Source of the DNA: Marinobacter sp. ATCH36
GTDB lineage: Bacteria; Pseudomonadota; Gammaproteobacteria; Pseudomonadales; Oleiphilaceae
Length of the DNA: 64,000 nt
NCBI RefSeq assembly: GCF_023555055.1
Contig: NZ_JAMJPL010000008.1
Location: forward strand, 62,001 to 126,000
Direction: 5' to 3'
Under the pieces are notes generated by a model. The model was given only the letters and a program-made list of their open reading frames with translations, was not told the DNA's origin and searched no databases. The stretch's first letter is position 1. Each line of letters opens with the position of its first letter. Of the stretch, positions 34,556 to 45,785 are shown piece by piece. The translations under genes and the position numbers were made by a program.

Positions 34556-36699
34556 GCGGATGCGTCCTCGCAGGAACAGGCTGCCATAGCGCAGGAACCA
34601 TCAGGCTGGCGCCCGCACTGTTTCAAGAGAGCGACATCCTTCTTGGCCGCCAACCTTAACGATTGCACTGAACTGGGAGAGGGCCCCGCTACTTCCCTGG
34701 TGTCGGCTTCGGCCAATCCCACGGACTCAGTGTTTTCAGCTGTCTCACCCAAGGTGACTGGCAAAGCCGGCGCACCAGCGGCCGAGGCTGTTCCACTCCC
34801 CGGCCCTCCCCCGGAATTCATCTTCACCATCGGCCCGGATGCGGTCACACCGCTGGGGTCCACCTTCACAAAGCTGCCTCCCGCCTTGAGCGTCACTTCG
34901 GCACCTGCTTCGATAACGATTTTCATCCCCGCCTTGTGGTGGATTTCGCTGCCAGCTTCGATGAGCTGGTTCTTGCCCTGTTTGCTGTGGTGGCTGCCGT
35001 TGACGGTGAGACTGGCGTCGTGGCCGACAGCCTCTCGCTTTTCGCCATCCACGGTGCAATGGTCATTGCCTTTCATGTGGCTGAATGCGTTGTTTTCGAC
35101 CGTTCGGTGGCTGTCATTCTTGATGACTTCGGTGCGATTATTCTCGGTCAGTAGATCCAGGTCTTTCTGGGCGTGGATGTAGATCTGTTCTTTATCGGCT
35201 TCGTCTTCGAACCGCAGTTCGTTGCTGCCCTCGCCCTTGTGGGTTTGGGTTTTCAGGGTTGTCCTCGTCTTGTGTTCCGGCAGCGCATAGGGCGGCGTGT
35301 TGGTGGCATGATAGGTCCTGCCAGTAATGATCGGCTGGTCCGGGTCGCCGTCCAGAAAGGAAACAATCACTTCGTGGCCAATGCGCGGCAGGGCCATGAA
35401 ACCATACTGGCCGCCGGCCCAGCCCTGGCTGACTCTCAGCCAGGCGCTGCTGTGTTCGTCGTTCTTGGCACTCTTTACCTCGCTTGGCCGCAGGCGCCGA
35501 TCCCAGGGGAACCGGACTTTGACCCTGCCGTGTTCGTCGCAGTGAATCTCTTCCCCGGCTGGGCCGGTGACGATGGCGACCTGGGGGCCGTCCATCAAGG
35601 CTCGGTGTTTGACCTGTGGCCGCCAGGTGCGGTCCGCCGGAATGGCGTTGAAGGCGTTGTGGTAGGTGGTGACTCCACTGTTACCGTCTTCCTCCAGGGC
35701 CTGAGGCTGTTCGCCGGTGTGAGTGATGCTGGTGAACAGCCATTCCCGGTTCAGGGTCGGGTTGTCGTGTTCGGTGAGTTCGACTTTGGCCCCTACGGTG
35801 AAGTCGGGGCGGTTGCTCTGGCCGTTGGCCATGGTGGCGTCGTTTCTCAGGGCGTCCAGCCGGGCTTCGGTGAAGGGCTGGCCACTGGCGTCGGCTTTGA
35901 AGCGACCGGGGTAGTCGTAGTGTTGATAATCTTCCCGCTGGCCCTCAAGTTTGTCGGCCTGGTATTCGTGCATCAGGGCGTAGGCGGGGTTCTTGAAGGT
36001 GTAGTCCTTCAGGGCGACGGAAGCCGCTTTTACCCGCTTCCGGTAGCTGAACTGGAAGATTGCGCTCTGGCGGGTGCTGCTGCCGGCTTTGCCGTTGTAT
36101 TCCACCGGCTCCAGCTTGGGGGCGTCGCCGTGATGGTCGGCGATGACCAGAGCTGGTTGCTCTTCGCCATTTACGTCACCGTGATTAAATCGGTAGTGCC
36201 AGCCTTCCTCGGCAGCCAGTCTCTCGAAAAACGCCAAATCGCTTTCCCGGTGCTGGACGCAGTATTCCCGTTCCTCGGAGGTGCGTTTCAGGTCAAACAC
36301 GGTGTCGACGATGCCCCGCTCTTCCAGCAGGGTGCGCACGATGGTGTCGGTGCTCTGGGTCTGGAAGATGCGGCTGTTGTGCATCAGGCCCAGGCGCCAC
36401 AACGGGGGCTGGACGATGACTTCGTAGCGGGTGCGGCGGTGGCCGGTGTCGCCCCGGGCGAATTCGTTGACCACACCGTGGAAACGCCTCAAAGGCACGC
36501 CATCCTGCCAGACCACTAGTTCCACGGGCTGCTCCAGCACTTCTTCAGCCGCAATATCCGGGGAGGTACTGGCCAGTTCGAGCTTGCAATGAAACAGCTG
36601 TGAGAGGTGTTCGGTCAGTTCAAAGCGGGCGACCACGAACAGGTCTTTGGGGAGTTCGCCAACACTGGCGGTGAACTGCAGTCCGGTTGCCTGGGGCAT
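34552..36699 (-). CDS. vgrG: Type VI secretion spike protein VgrG
   Basis: 715-residue tip protein of the type VI secretion needle. N-terminal gp27-like part (1-~380; YCVQHRESDLAFFERLAAEEGWHYRF is diagnostic), an OB/gp5-like domain with HCDEHGRVKVRFPWDRR (~390-410), SAWLRVSQGWAGGQYG and GDPDQPIITGRTYHA, then a repetitive needle. The last 21 residues are unusual: Cys at 695, 703, 708 and 710. AAGGA 9 bases before ATG 36699; TATAAT (36753-36758 reverse) upstream. Heads the island; no tss structural genes are in the window, so it is an orphan VgrG. Confidence 0.95.
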   Translation of the reverse strand: MPQATGLQFTASVGELPKDLFVVARFELTEHLSQLFHCKLELASTSPDIAAEEVLEQPVELVVWQDGVPLRRFHGVVNEFARGDTGHRRTRYEVIVQPPLWRLGLMHNSRIFQTQSTDTIVRTLLEERGIVDTVFDLKRTSEEREYCVQHRESDLAFFERLAAEEGWHYRFNHGDVNGEEQPALVIADHHGDAPKLEPVEYNGKAGSSTRQSAIFQFSYRKRVKAASVALKDYTFKNPAYALMHEYQADKLEGQREDYQHYDYPGRFKADASGQPFTEARLDALRNDATMANGQSNRPDFTVGAKVELTEHDNPTLNREWLFTSITHTGEQPQALEEDGNSGVTTYHNAFNAIPADRTWRPQVKHRALMDGPQVAIVTGPAGEEIHCDEHGRVKVRFPWDRRLRPSEVKSAKNDEHSSAWLRVSQGWAGGQYGFMALPRIGHEVIVSFLDGDPDQPIITGRTYHATNTPPYALPEHKTRTTLKTQTHKGEGSNELRFEDEADKEQIYIHAQKDLDLLTENNRTEVIKNDSHRTVENNAFSHMKGNDHCTVDGEKREAVGHDASLTVNGSHHSKQGKNQLIEAGSEIHHKAGMKIVIEAGAEVTLKAGGSFVKVDPSGVTASGPMVKMNSGGGPGSGTASAAGAPALPVTLGETAENTESVGLAEADTREVAGPSPSSVQSLRLAAKKDVALLKQCGRQPDGSCAMAACSCEDASA

Positions 36700-36752
36700 G
36701 TCTTCGATCCTTGAAGATTAAATGGCTTAAGCTCGTCCTGAGCTCAGCGCGA

Positions 36753-36758
36753 ATTATA
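36753..36758 (-). promoter_or_regulatory. Candidate -10 element for the vgrG operon
   Basis: TATAAT on the minus strand, 54 bases upstream of the vgrG start. No clear -35 was found 16-18 bases further up (GTTAAT), so regulation is unsettled. Confidence 0.35.
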
Positions 36759-36808
36759 ACCGTAAAAAGGGAAGCATTAACAGGCTACGCTGCCAAGCAA
36801 AAGCCTGC

Positions 36809-37615
36809 CTAATACCCGGAACTGTTACTGTCCAGGTCGAACACGAAATCCGTTGCCCTGCTGACTTCAGTAGAGAACTCTCCTGAAGGCAGCAACTCAA
36901 ACCAGCGGTACCCGGGCGCTTTCTCCTCCACTGAAAACTCCACAGAGCCGGCAGTGAACTGTATGCACGTGGATGGCGTTGCGAAAAGACGAACGCCCTT
37001 GCGAGCTTGCTCGAGTTCCTGGTGGATATGCCCCCAGAGCACGATTCTTACTTGCGGGAAACGCTCAACCACCTGCCAGAAAGCATCACGATTCCGCAGC
37101 CCGATAGGCGACATCCATTCGGTATCGATTTCTATGGGGTGGTGATGAAGGGCGACCAGGGCCGGAATATCAGGGTTTTCGCGGAGGGTCTTTTCCAGGA
37201 AGGCCAGTTCCGATGCGTCCAGCTCGCCATAAACTTTTCCAGGGACCGAGGTATCCAGCAACACAAACTGCCACCCACCCTGAATTATATGGCGCCGATC
37301 AGCCTGTTTTTCGGCAGCCACCCGGGCCAGCAATGGCGAGTCATCGTGGTTGCCCGCCATCCATGCGGAGCCGCAACGGAAGGCGTCGAGCTTGTCACCA
37401 AAAAGCCGGTAGGCTTCTTCGGTCGCATCCTGGGCAATATCACCGGTGGCGAGAACGAGATCCGGTTGGCCGTGGTCACGAAGCACCTGCTCGATAACCG
37501 CGTCCAGACTGTCTCGAGTGTTCACACCCAGAAGCTCACCGCCCGGATCGGCCATCAGGTGCGGGTCGGTCAGTTGTAGTACCCGGAGGGCACGATGGGT
37601 GCGATTCTCTGTCAT
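36809..37615 (-). CDS. cpdA: 3',5'-cyclic AMP phosphodiesterase CpdA
   Basis: Hydrolyses cAMP to AMP. 268 residues with the metallophosphatase motifs DPH (~17), GDIAQD (~58), GNHD (~88), LHHHP (~155) and WGHIHQE (~195), all binuclear metal ligands. First of cpdA-DUF1249-nudF as read on the minus strand's end; in Pseudomonas-type genomes these three co-occur. Ends 21 bases after the DUF1249 gene in the same direction. Confidence 0.95.
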   Translation of the reverse strand: MTENRTHRALRVLQLTDPHLMADPGGELLGVNTRDSLDAVIEQVLRDHGQPDLVLATGDIAQDATEEAYRLFGDKLDAFRCGSAWMAGNHDDSPLLARVAAEKQADRRHIIQGGWQFVLLDTSVPGKVYGELDASELAFLEKTLRENPDIPALVALHHHPIEIDTEWMSPIGLRNRDAFWQVVERFPQVRIVLWGHIHQELEQARKGVRLFATPSTCIQFTAGSVEFSVEEKAPGYRWFELLPSGEFSTEVSRATDFVFDLDSNSSGY

Positions 37616-37636
37616 GGCACTCGTGGTCCTTGCATC

Positions 37637-38122
37637 CTAGTCCACGCCTTCCCCGGCAGACCAGGCGGCATGCTCCATGGGCAAATGGCCGAACCGCAGG
37701 CAGTAATCCAGCCAGTCCGCCAGGAAACTATTGACTTGAACCTTCTCATCCGGGTGGTGCATAAACCGGTTCGGATAATCATTTACCGCCGCAATCTGCC
37801 GATCGCGGTAACAACTGATCACCTCTGCCATGGTCGCATCGTGATAGACGCGCACCGTTAACTGGGGATTATTCAGCCAACGTCCGGAATTGTGCACCTG
37901 TTCCAGCAAAAGGGTTTCGGTAAATTTTGTGGTTTGCAGAACTTCGATCCGCACGCGCCCCAGATACTGGTCTTCACGGTGAAGTTCGAATTCACAGACC
38001 GGCTGCCCCCTGGATTCCAGCTTGCGCAAACGATGAAGCCGCATGTAGTTACCATCACACAGCGCACCGAAACGTCGTAAATCCGGTACATAGCGCCGGG
38101 GTTTCATCACCCATTCTGTCAT
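37637..38122 (-). CDS. DUF1249 family protein (YqiB-like)
   Basis: 161-residue cytoplasmic protein of the DUF1249 family, unnamed function. Recognisable segments: YVPDLRRFGALCDGNYMRL, VCEFELHREDQYLGRVRIEVLQTTKFT and a C-terminal KVQVNSFLADWLDYCLRFGH. Sits two bases downstream of nudF and upstream of cpdA; the trio nudF-DUF1249-cpdA is conserved with E. coli nudF-yqiB-cpdA, which suggests nucleotide-related metabolism. Confidence 0.88.
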   Translation of the reverse strand: MTEWVMKPRRYVPDLRRFGALCDGNYMRLHRLRKLESRGQPVCEFELHREDQYLGRVRIEVLQTTKFTETLLLEQVHNSGRWLNNPQLTVRVYHDATMAEVISCYRDRQIAAVNDYPNRFMHHPDEKVQVNSFLADWLDYCLRFGHLPMEHAAWSAGEGVD

Positions 38123-38123
38123 A

Positions 38124-38741
38124 TCAGATCCAACCTTCCCGCAATCGCGGGCGATTCAACTGCAACCACTGCAGCGCGATAATCGCGGCAGCGTTATTGA
38201 TTCTTCCATCATAAATCATTGCGATGGCTTCGTCGGCACTGAATACGTGGGCACGGATATCCTCGTGTTCGTGTTCCATACCGAAGAGTCCGCCGGCGGA
38301 CTCGGTGCTGATGCGACCGCAGTAAAGGTGAATCAGCTCTGTGCTGCCGCCGGGTGACACCAGGTAATCGCAGATCTTGTCGAGCGGTTTGAAGGTCAGC
38401 CCGGCTTCTTCCTGCCCTTCGCGTTGGGCCACTTCCTCCGGCGACTCACCGTCTTCGTTCATACCTGCAACAAGCTCAAGCAACCAGGGCGAATGGTCGC
38501 GACCAAGGGCGCCAAGGCGGAATTGTTCGAGCAGAACGACTTCATCACGATCAGGGTCGTAGGGTAGTACGCAGGTGGCATCGCCGCGGATGAAGAGTTC
38601 GCGGGTGAAGGTGGGCATTTCTCTGCCATCGAACCGCGGGTGGGTCAGCCAGAGCTTGTCCATACGGAAGAAGCCCTGGAAGACGGTTTCGCGTTTTTCG
38701 ATTTTTACGTCACTGCTTTTGAACTGGAACGGTTCGGTCAT
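38124..38741 (-). CDS. nudF: ADP-ribose pyrophosphatase NudF
   Basis: Nudix hydrolase acting on ADP-ribose. The Nudix box GMNEDGESPEEVAQREGQEEAGL lies at ~93-115 and is intact (G..E..RE..EE.G). 205 residues. Start of the nudF-DUF1249-cpdA run, two bases before DUF1249. Confidence 0.93.
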   Translation of the reverse strand: MTEPFQFKSSDVKIEKRETVFQGFFRMDKLWLTHPRFDGREMPTFTRELFIRGDATCVLPYDPDRDEVVLLEQFRLGALGRDHSPWLLELVAGMNEDGESPEEVAQREGQEEAGLTFKPLDKICDYLVSPGGSTELIHLYCGRISTESAGGLFGMEHEHEDIRAHVFSADEAIAMIYDGRINNAAAIIALQWLQLNRPRLREGWI

Positions 38742-38856
38742 ATCAGCTGTCAGATCCGCTTTTGAGAACGATTCTGAACGATAGCCCTTGTTTCAGCTTG
38801 GGTGCAAGCCTTCTTGGCCGCCACCTTGGGTGTAAGGCCACGGTGGGGAGCCCCAG

Positions 38857-40734
<1,878 letters not shown>

Positions 40735-40825
40735 CTTGCGTCCCCGGAGTTGGGTAAGAAACGGGTCGCGTATGACGGAGCAATGGTCACAGAACGGATC
40801 TGTGCTCTTGCTGCATGTTGTCTTA

Positions 40826-40915
40826 AATCCCTACGCCGGTATTATCCGGATCAGGTTGCGGGTTCTGCATGGCAATCTCAGCCGGCGGTCAGAGTTTCTG
40901 ACGCCAGCACCCCGT
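40826..40915 (-). promoter_or_regulatory. TPP (THI-box) riboswitch of thiC
   Basis: Read on the minus strand, the segment has the THI-box hallmarks: GGGGTGCTGG near the 5' end (40913-40904), CTGAGA (about 40880), ACCTGATCCGGATAATACC and closing GCGTAGGGA (around 40836-40828). It ends about 92 bases before thiC, so TPP should repress thiC expression. Confidence 0.93.
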
Positions 40916-41032
40916 CAAGACGCGAATTAGATATCATTGACACATACACTCAGTGTCGAATGCAAGTGTAGAGCCCGGGCAGTTTATTGTCCATAATGCA
41001 CCACGCCGGGTGATTCATTAACAGGAGATATC

Positions 41033-42412
41033 ATGAAAAAACGAATGCTTTCCGGGCTGATTGGGCTGCTCGCAGCTCAGCCTGCATTTTCCATGGATCT
41101 GGTTGAGACTTACGAGAAAGCACTCTCCTATGATTCCGGCATTGCTACCGCACGCGCCAGCTTTGAAGCTCAACAGGCCGCCAGCGACGTCAGCCGCAGC
41201 AACCTGCTGCCGCAGATCGGCGCGTTTGGCGATGTCAGCCATACCGATGTTGACGGCCCGAGCCAGGACGCCGCGTATGAGACCTATGCCTTTGGCGTTG
41301 AACTCACTCAGCCGCTGTTCCGCGCCGATGCCTGGTTCAACTACGACGCCAGCAAGTTTCAGACAGAATCCGCCCGGGCTGAATACAACCTGGCCCAGCA
41401 GCAGCTGATCCTCGACGTGGCTACGGCTTATTTCAATGTTCTTCGTGCAGCAGATACGCTCACCACTGCAAGGGCAACCGAGGCAGCGATCCAGCGACAG
41501 TATGAACAGGCGCAGGAGCGGTTTGATGTCGGCCTTATCGCCATTACGGAAGTCTACGAGGCCCGCGCCAGCTATGACGACAGCAAAAGCCAGCGCATTG
41601 CCGCTGAAAGCGAACTGGATATTGCCCGCGAGCAGCTGGCGCGGCTGACCGGTGAATACACCGAAGAGCTGAACAACTTACGCAGAAACTTCCCCCTCGG
41701 TCGCCCGGAACCCATGGACCCATCGGCCTGGGAAAACACCGCCCTGGACCAGAACTGGCAAATTCAGTCCGCGTTGTACGACCTGAACACCAGCGAAGCC
41801 AATCTGAACAGCGCCAAATCCGGGCACCTGCCAACACTGGATCTGAACGCCTCCTATGGCAAAACGGATATCGAAGGCCTGGAAGATCCGGCTTTTGCAC
41901 AAAGCCAGCGCGACGGCACGACCACCGAAGCCCGCATTGGAATCAGGTTGAACGTACCGCTTTACATGGGCGGCGGAACCCAGGCGGGCGTCCGTCAACA
42001 ACGGTCACTGGTAGACGTTGCAGAGCAATCGCTGGAAACGGTTCGGCGTGATGTGCGGGTCAACACCCGCAGCCTCTTCCGCACAGTTAACACCAACGTA
42101 GAATCGGCTTCTGCCCTGGAACAGACCATCATTTCCCGCCGCAGCGCCCTGGACGCAACGCGCGCAGGCTACGAGGTCGGTACCCGAAATATCGTGGAAG
42201 TACTGGATGCGGAACGTAACTACTATGTGGCTTTGCGTGACTTCGCCAATGCCCGCTATGACTACGTGATCAACACCCTCAGCCTCAAACAGGCGGCGGG
42301 CACCCTGAGCCCTCAGGACCTGGTGGCCCTGAACAACTGGCTCAGCGCCTCAGCGCCTGGCATCGAAGCCCTGGCCGAGGAAAGTGAAACCATCGAAGAC
42401 CCAATGCAATAG
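41033..42412 (+). CDS. tolC: TolC family outer membrane channel
   Basis: Outer-membrane efflux and type I secretion exit duct. 459 residues; signal peptide 1-20 (cleaved after PAFS), then two OEP repeats each with the long helical hairpin pattern (LVETYEKALSYDSGIATARASFEAQQ; and the second LNLSLKQAAG/LVALNNWL). AGGAG 7 bases before ATG 41033. Single gene, divergent from thiC and convergent with waaA; general TolC is inferred because no dedicated pump gene is beside it. Confidence 0.94.
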   Translation: MKKRMLSGLIGLLAAQPAFSMDLVETYEKALSYDSGIATARASFEAQQAASDVSRSNLLPQIGAFGDVSHTDVDGPSQDAAYETYAFGVELTQPLFRADAWFNYDASKFQTESARAEYNLAQQQLILDVATAYFNVLRAADTLTTARATEAAIQRQYEQAQERFDVGLIAITEVYEARASYDDSKSQRIAAESELDIAREQLARLTGEYTEELNNLRRNFPLGRPEPMDPSAWENTALDQNWQIQSALYDLNTSEANLNSAKSGHLPTLDLNASYGKTDIEGLEDPAFAQSQRDGTTTEARIGIRLNVPLYMGGGTQAGVRQQRSLVDVAEQSLETVRRDVRVNTRSLFRTVNTNVESASALEQTIISRRSALDATRAGYEVGTRNIVEVLDAERNYYVALRDFANARYDYVINTLSLKQAAGTLSPQDLVALNNWLSASAPGIEALAEESETIEDPMQ

Positions 42413-42451
42413 GCAACAGGCATGGCGGGCGGGCTCTGATCAGGGCCTGCC

Positions 42452-43723
42452 CTATACCCGCTCAACGATCCCGTCGACCACCTTCTCCAGCGCTCCCCGG
42501 TTAGCGTTTACTACGGCCAACGCGTTACGCCCGGCGCTATCGAGGGCTCCCCTGTCCCCCATCAACTGCATGACACAGCTTGCCAGTTCGTCTGAAGACC
42601 GGGTGATATAAAGCCCCGCCCCCGCATCAAGACGGTTGTAAATGGTTTCAAAGTTGAAAATGTGAGGGCCTGAGAGCACCGGCATAGCCCAGGCTGCGGG
42701 TTCCAGGGGATTGTGCCCGCCACGCTCGATCAGGGACCCACCCACGAAAGCGATATCGCAGGCGCCATAAAGCATCAGTAACTCCCCCATGGTGTCTCCG
42801 AGGTACACCTGGCAGGCGCTTTCAACGGTTACGTTTGCATCGCTGGCAGCTGAACGACGCAGTACCGACAACCCCATGGAGCCTGCCAGCTCAGCGACAT
42901 CATCAAACCGCTCCGGGTGACGCGGCACGATCACCAGTAACGCATCCGGATACCGGGCCATTATCTGTTGGTGGGCTTCCAGAATCTGGCGATCTTCGCC
43001 TTCGTGGGTACTGGCGGCAATCCAGACCGGGCGGTCTGCGCCAAGCTGCTGCCGCAAGTGGAATGAATCAGAGCGAATCTCGTCTGATATCTCGACATCA
43101 AACTTGATGCTGCCGGTGACCGACACAGACTCCGGCATTGCGCCAATGTGCAGGAAGCGTCCGGCATCCTCGTCCGCCTGGGCGGCGATCCAACGGATGC
43201 TGCGTAGCAATGGCTTCACAAGGGATGCTATCCGCTCATAACCTCGTGCGGAGCGTTCGGAAAGCCTGGCATTAATCAGAAAAATGGGTACGTTCCGCTG
43301 TTTACTCAGCGCGATCATATTGGGCCAGAGTTCGGTTTCCATGATCACCAAAGCGCGAGGGCGAACCCGGTCGACAAAACGGCGCACGGCACCGGGTGTA
43401 TCGTAAGGCGAAAAGGCATAGCGTACCCGGTCGCCAAACAGCGCCTTGGCCCGGGCAGAACCAGTAGGCGTCATTGCCGTCATCAATACCGGAATGTCCG
43501 GGTTACGGCGCAGCAGGGCTTTCACGAGAGGCGCTGCAGCGATGGTTTCACCTACCGATACCGCATGAACCCAGATCACCTCTTCTTCAGACGCTTCCAC
43601 ATAACCCAGCCGCTCCTGCCAGCGCACAAAAGCATCCGGATTGGTACGCCCGATCCACCACAGGCGCAGCAGCACGAATGGCAGCGCGATGCGAAAGAAC
43701 AGGGAGTACAAAAAGTGAAGCAT
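42452..43723 (-). CDS. waaA: Kdo transferase WaaA
   Basis: Adds Kdo to lipid IV-A at the inner membrane, starting the LPS core. Membrane anchor at the N-terminus (MLHFLYSLFFRIALPFVLL), then a GT-B fold with EERLGYV-type region, HAVSVGETIAAAPLV and TMTPTGS, MKTELWPN-like VIMETELWPN, and the C-terminal GGSLIERGGHNPLEP. Start taken at ATG 43723 (423 residues) with GGAG 6 bases upstream; the frame is open 11 codons upstream to 43756. Convergent with tolC, divergent from an LpxL-type acyltransferase. Confidence 0.96.
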   Translation of the reverse strand: MLHFLYSLFFRIALPFVLLRLWWIGRTNPDAFVRWQERLGYVEASEEEVIWVHAVSVGETIAAAPLVKALLRRNPDIPVLMTAMTPTGSARAKALFGDRVRYAFSPYDTPGAVRRFVDRVRPRALVIMETELWPNMIALSKQRNVPIFLINARLSERSARGYERIASLVKPLLRSIRWIAAQADEDAGRFLHIGAMPESVSVTGSIKFDVEISDEIRSDSFHLRQQLGADRPVWIAASTHEGEDRQILEAHQQIMARYPDALLVIVPRHPERFDDVAELAGSMGLSVLRRSAASDANVTVESACQVYLGDTMGELLMLYGACDIAFVGGSLIERGGHNPLEPAAWAMPVLSGPHIFNFETIYNRLDAGAGLYITRSSDELASCVMQLMGDRGALDSAGRNALAVVNANRGALEKVVDGIVERV

Positions 43724-43898
43724 AATAACTCCAGGCCGGGTCGATGCGGACGACATTCTACATAAAGCCGATGTCCGAGTCTGCGTGCACAGAATTCATC
43801 CTTTTCCGCAAGTTGCGGAGATTGCTGCTTTAGCGTATGAAAGCCCTCCTGCTAAACTCTGGTTCCTGTTATCGGAATACCATCAGGTTTTGAAACAC

Positions 43899-44849
43899 GT
43901 GAAGAAAAGCAAAGAGAAAACCCGCGACACCCGGTACTCCAGTTACCTCCACCCTCGCTGGTGGCCCACCTGGATGGGTATTGCATTGATGTGGCTGGCA
44001 GCAAGGCTTCCCCTGAAAATCCAGTGGTGGCTGGGTCAGCGCATTGGTGATCTGGCCTATCGTTTTGCCCATCGCCGGCGCCACATTACCGAAGTGAACT
44101 TTCGACTGTGTTTTCCTGAAATGCCTGAGCAGGACCAACAGATCCTGGTGAAAAAATCGTTCCAGGCCAATGGCATCGGCGTGATGGAGATCGGCTTGGC
44201 GTGGTTTCGCAATCCCATCTCATTTGTGCCGATCACGAAAGTGCATGGCCTCGAACACGTCGATGCTGCATTGGCCAAAGGCAACGGCATCCTGCTGCTG
44301 GGTGGCCACTACAGCACTCTGGACCTCGGCGGCAGCCTGGTAACTGAATACATTGAAGCGGACGTAATGCAACGTGATCACAACAACCCGCTGATGAATG
44401 CGGTGATGACCCGCGCCAGGGAACGCCGCTATGGCAGGGTGCTGGACAGCAGAAACCTGCGAGGCCTGCTCAAGCAACTGAAAAGCAACCGCATTGTCTG
44501 GTACGCCACGGATCAGGATTACGGCCGCAAGGGCATCGTGTTCGCACCGTTTTTTGGTGTCACGGCAGGTTCCATTACCGCAACCTCGCGCATTGCGGAG
44601 CGCAGCGGCTGTGCCGTGTTACCGTTCAGTCATTTCCGCCGGGAGCACGAGCCCGGGTACGACATCTACTTCCATGCCCCGCTGGAAAACTTCCCCTCCG
44701 GAGACGACATGGCGGACGCAACCCTGGTGAACCAAACCATTGAAAACGAGATCCGCAAACATCCGGACCAATATCTCTGGATGCACCGGCGCTTCAAGAC
44801 ACGCCCTTCAAAGGATGATCCGGACCTCTACAACAAGGACGTAAACTGA
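43899..44849 (+). CDS. LpxL-family lysophospholipid/lipid A acyltransferase
   Basis: Membrane acyltransferase of lipid A or membrane lipid synthesis, 316 residues. Start assigned to GTG 43899 (VKKSKEKTR...) because it matches LpxL-type N-termini; the frame is open back to GTG 43785 but that stretch looks non-coding. N-terminal helix (~20-40; WMGIALMWLAARL), acyl-acceptor HX4D motif in GGHYSTLD (~148), and the GKGIVFAPFFGVTAGSI segment. Diverges from waaA. The exact acyl chain and position cannot be told. Confidence 0.85.
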   Translation: MKKSKEKTRDTRYSSYLHPRWWPTWMGIALMWLAARLPLKIQWWLGQRIGDLAYRFAHRRRHITEVNFRLCFPEMPEQDQQILVKKSFQANGIGVMEIGLAWFRNPISFVPITKVHGLEHVDAALAKGNGILLLGGHYSTLDLGGSLVTEYIEADVMQRDHNNPLMNAVMTRARERRYGRVLDSRNLRGLLKQLKSNRIVWYATDQDYGRKGIVFAPFFGVTAGSITATSRIAERSGCAVLPFSHFRREHEPGYDIYFHAPLENFPSGDDMADATLVNQTIENEIRKHPDQYLWMHRRFKTRPSKDDPDLYNKDVN

Positions 44850-45785
44850 ATGGAATCATCAGCGCCGGTCGTTTGGCTGCTCACGGATAACAAACCCGGC
44901 CATCGCAACCAGTTGAAAGGACTCGGCAACCGTTTGAGGGTGCTGGCCGGAGCCAGTACGGCCGAAATTGACGCCACGACAATACTGGTTCCTCTTTGGC
45001 GTGCTCTGCTGGGCATCGCTCCTACCATGGATGAAAACCTGCGCAAGCCGGACCTGATTATCGCAGCCGGTAGCGGCACCCACCGCATGCTGCTGTCCCT
45101 GCGGCGCCGCCGGAAAACCGGAACCGTGGTGCTGATGAAACCGGGATTTCCCATTGGGTGGGTGGATGCCGCCATCATTCCCGAGCACGATGGCGTTGCT
45201 CCCGGCAAAAACATTCTGACAACCGAGGGCGTGATCAATGCCGTCACGCCATTGGCGAGAATTACCGACAAGCCCGAAGGCCTGATCCTCATCGGCGGCC
45301 CATCGCCCCATTTCGACTGGGACGACGATGTGGTAGTGGGGCAAGTATCACAACTGATGGGGAGCTACCCCAACTGGCGCTGGACCATCAGTGGCTCCCG
45401 CCGCACGCCGGAACCCCTGCTGGTAAAACTGCAGGAACTGGCTGGTCCCAAAGTCACGGTTGTGGACCCGTGCCGGACGCACGATAGCTGGCTGCCCCAC
45501 CAACTTGCCGCATCCCGCGCCGCCTGGGTAACGCCGGACAGCACCTCCATGGTCTGCGAAGCCGCCACTTCCGGTGTTCCGACTGGCCTGTTTGAACTCG
45601 CTCCCAAACAAAACAGCCGGGTCGCCCGCGGCATGGCCAGCCTGGTGGGAAATGGGTACGTTGCCCGCTGGAGTGACCATGCCACAGTGATGGCTGGCAA
45701 ACTGTCGGAAACCCATCAGCTCTGGGAAGCTGACCGGGCCGCGCGATGGCTGATCCAACACTTTCTGAAGGGAGGCAAGCGTTGA
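44850..45785 (+). CDS. ELM1 family protein (mitochondrial fission ELM1-like, GT-like)
   Basis: 311-residue cytoplasmic protein of the ELM1/DUF1022 family, a GT-B-like fold found in bacterial LPS loci. Visible blocks: VVWLLTDNKPGHRNQLKGL, PDLIIAAGSGTH (~70), WTISGSRRTPEP (~180), TPDSTSMVCEAATSGVP and FELAPKQNSRVARGM. Its stop is shared with the following glycosyltransferase start (4-base TTGA overlap), marking an operon; a sugar-transfer role is inferred. Confidence 0.82.
   Translation: MESSAPVVWLLTDNKPGHRNQLKGLGNRLRVLAGASTAEIDATTILVPLWRALLGIAPTMDENLRKPDLIIAAGSGTHRMLLSLRRRRKTGTVVLMKPGFPIGWVDAAIIPEHDGVAPGKNILTTEGVINAVTPLARITDKPEGLILIGGPSPHFDWDDDVVVGQVSQLMGSYPNWRWTISGSRRTPEPLLVKLQELAGPKVTVVDPCRTHDSWLPHQLAASRAAWVTPDSTSMVCEAATSGVPTGLFELAPKQNSRVARGMASLVGNGYVARWSDHATVMAGKLSETHQLWEADRAARWLIQHFLKGGKR

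Noticed and set aside
35173..36519. 448-codon open frame on the plus strand
   Set aside because: Antisense to vgrG, low-complexity Val/Gly-rich translation and no family resemblance.
42413..42451. Imperfect palindrome centred on TGATCA between tolC and waaA
   Set aside because: Could be a terminator, but the stem has mismatches and no T-run, so it was not called.
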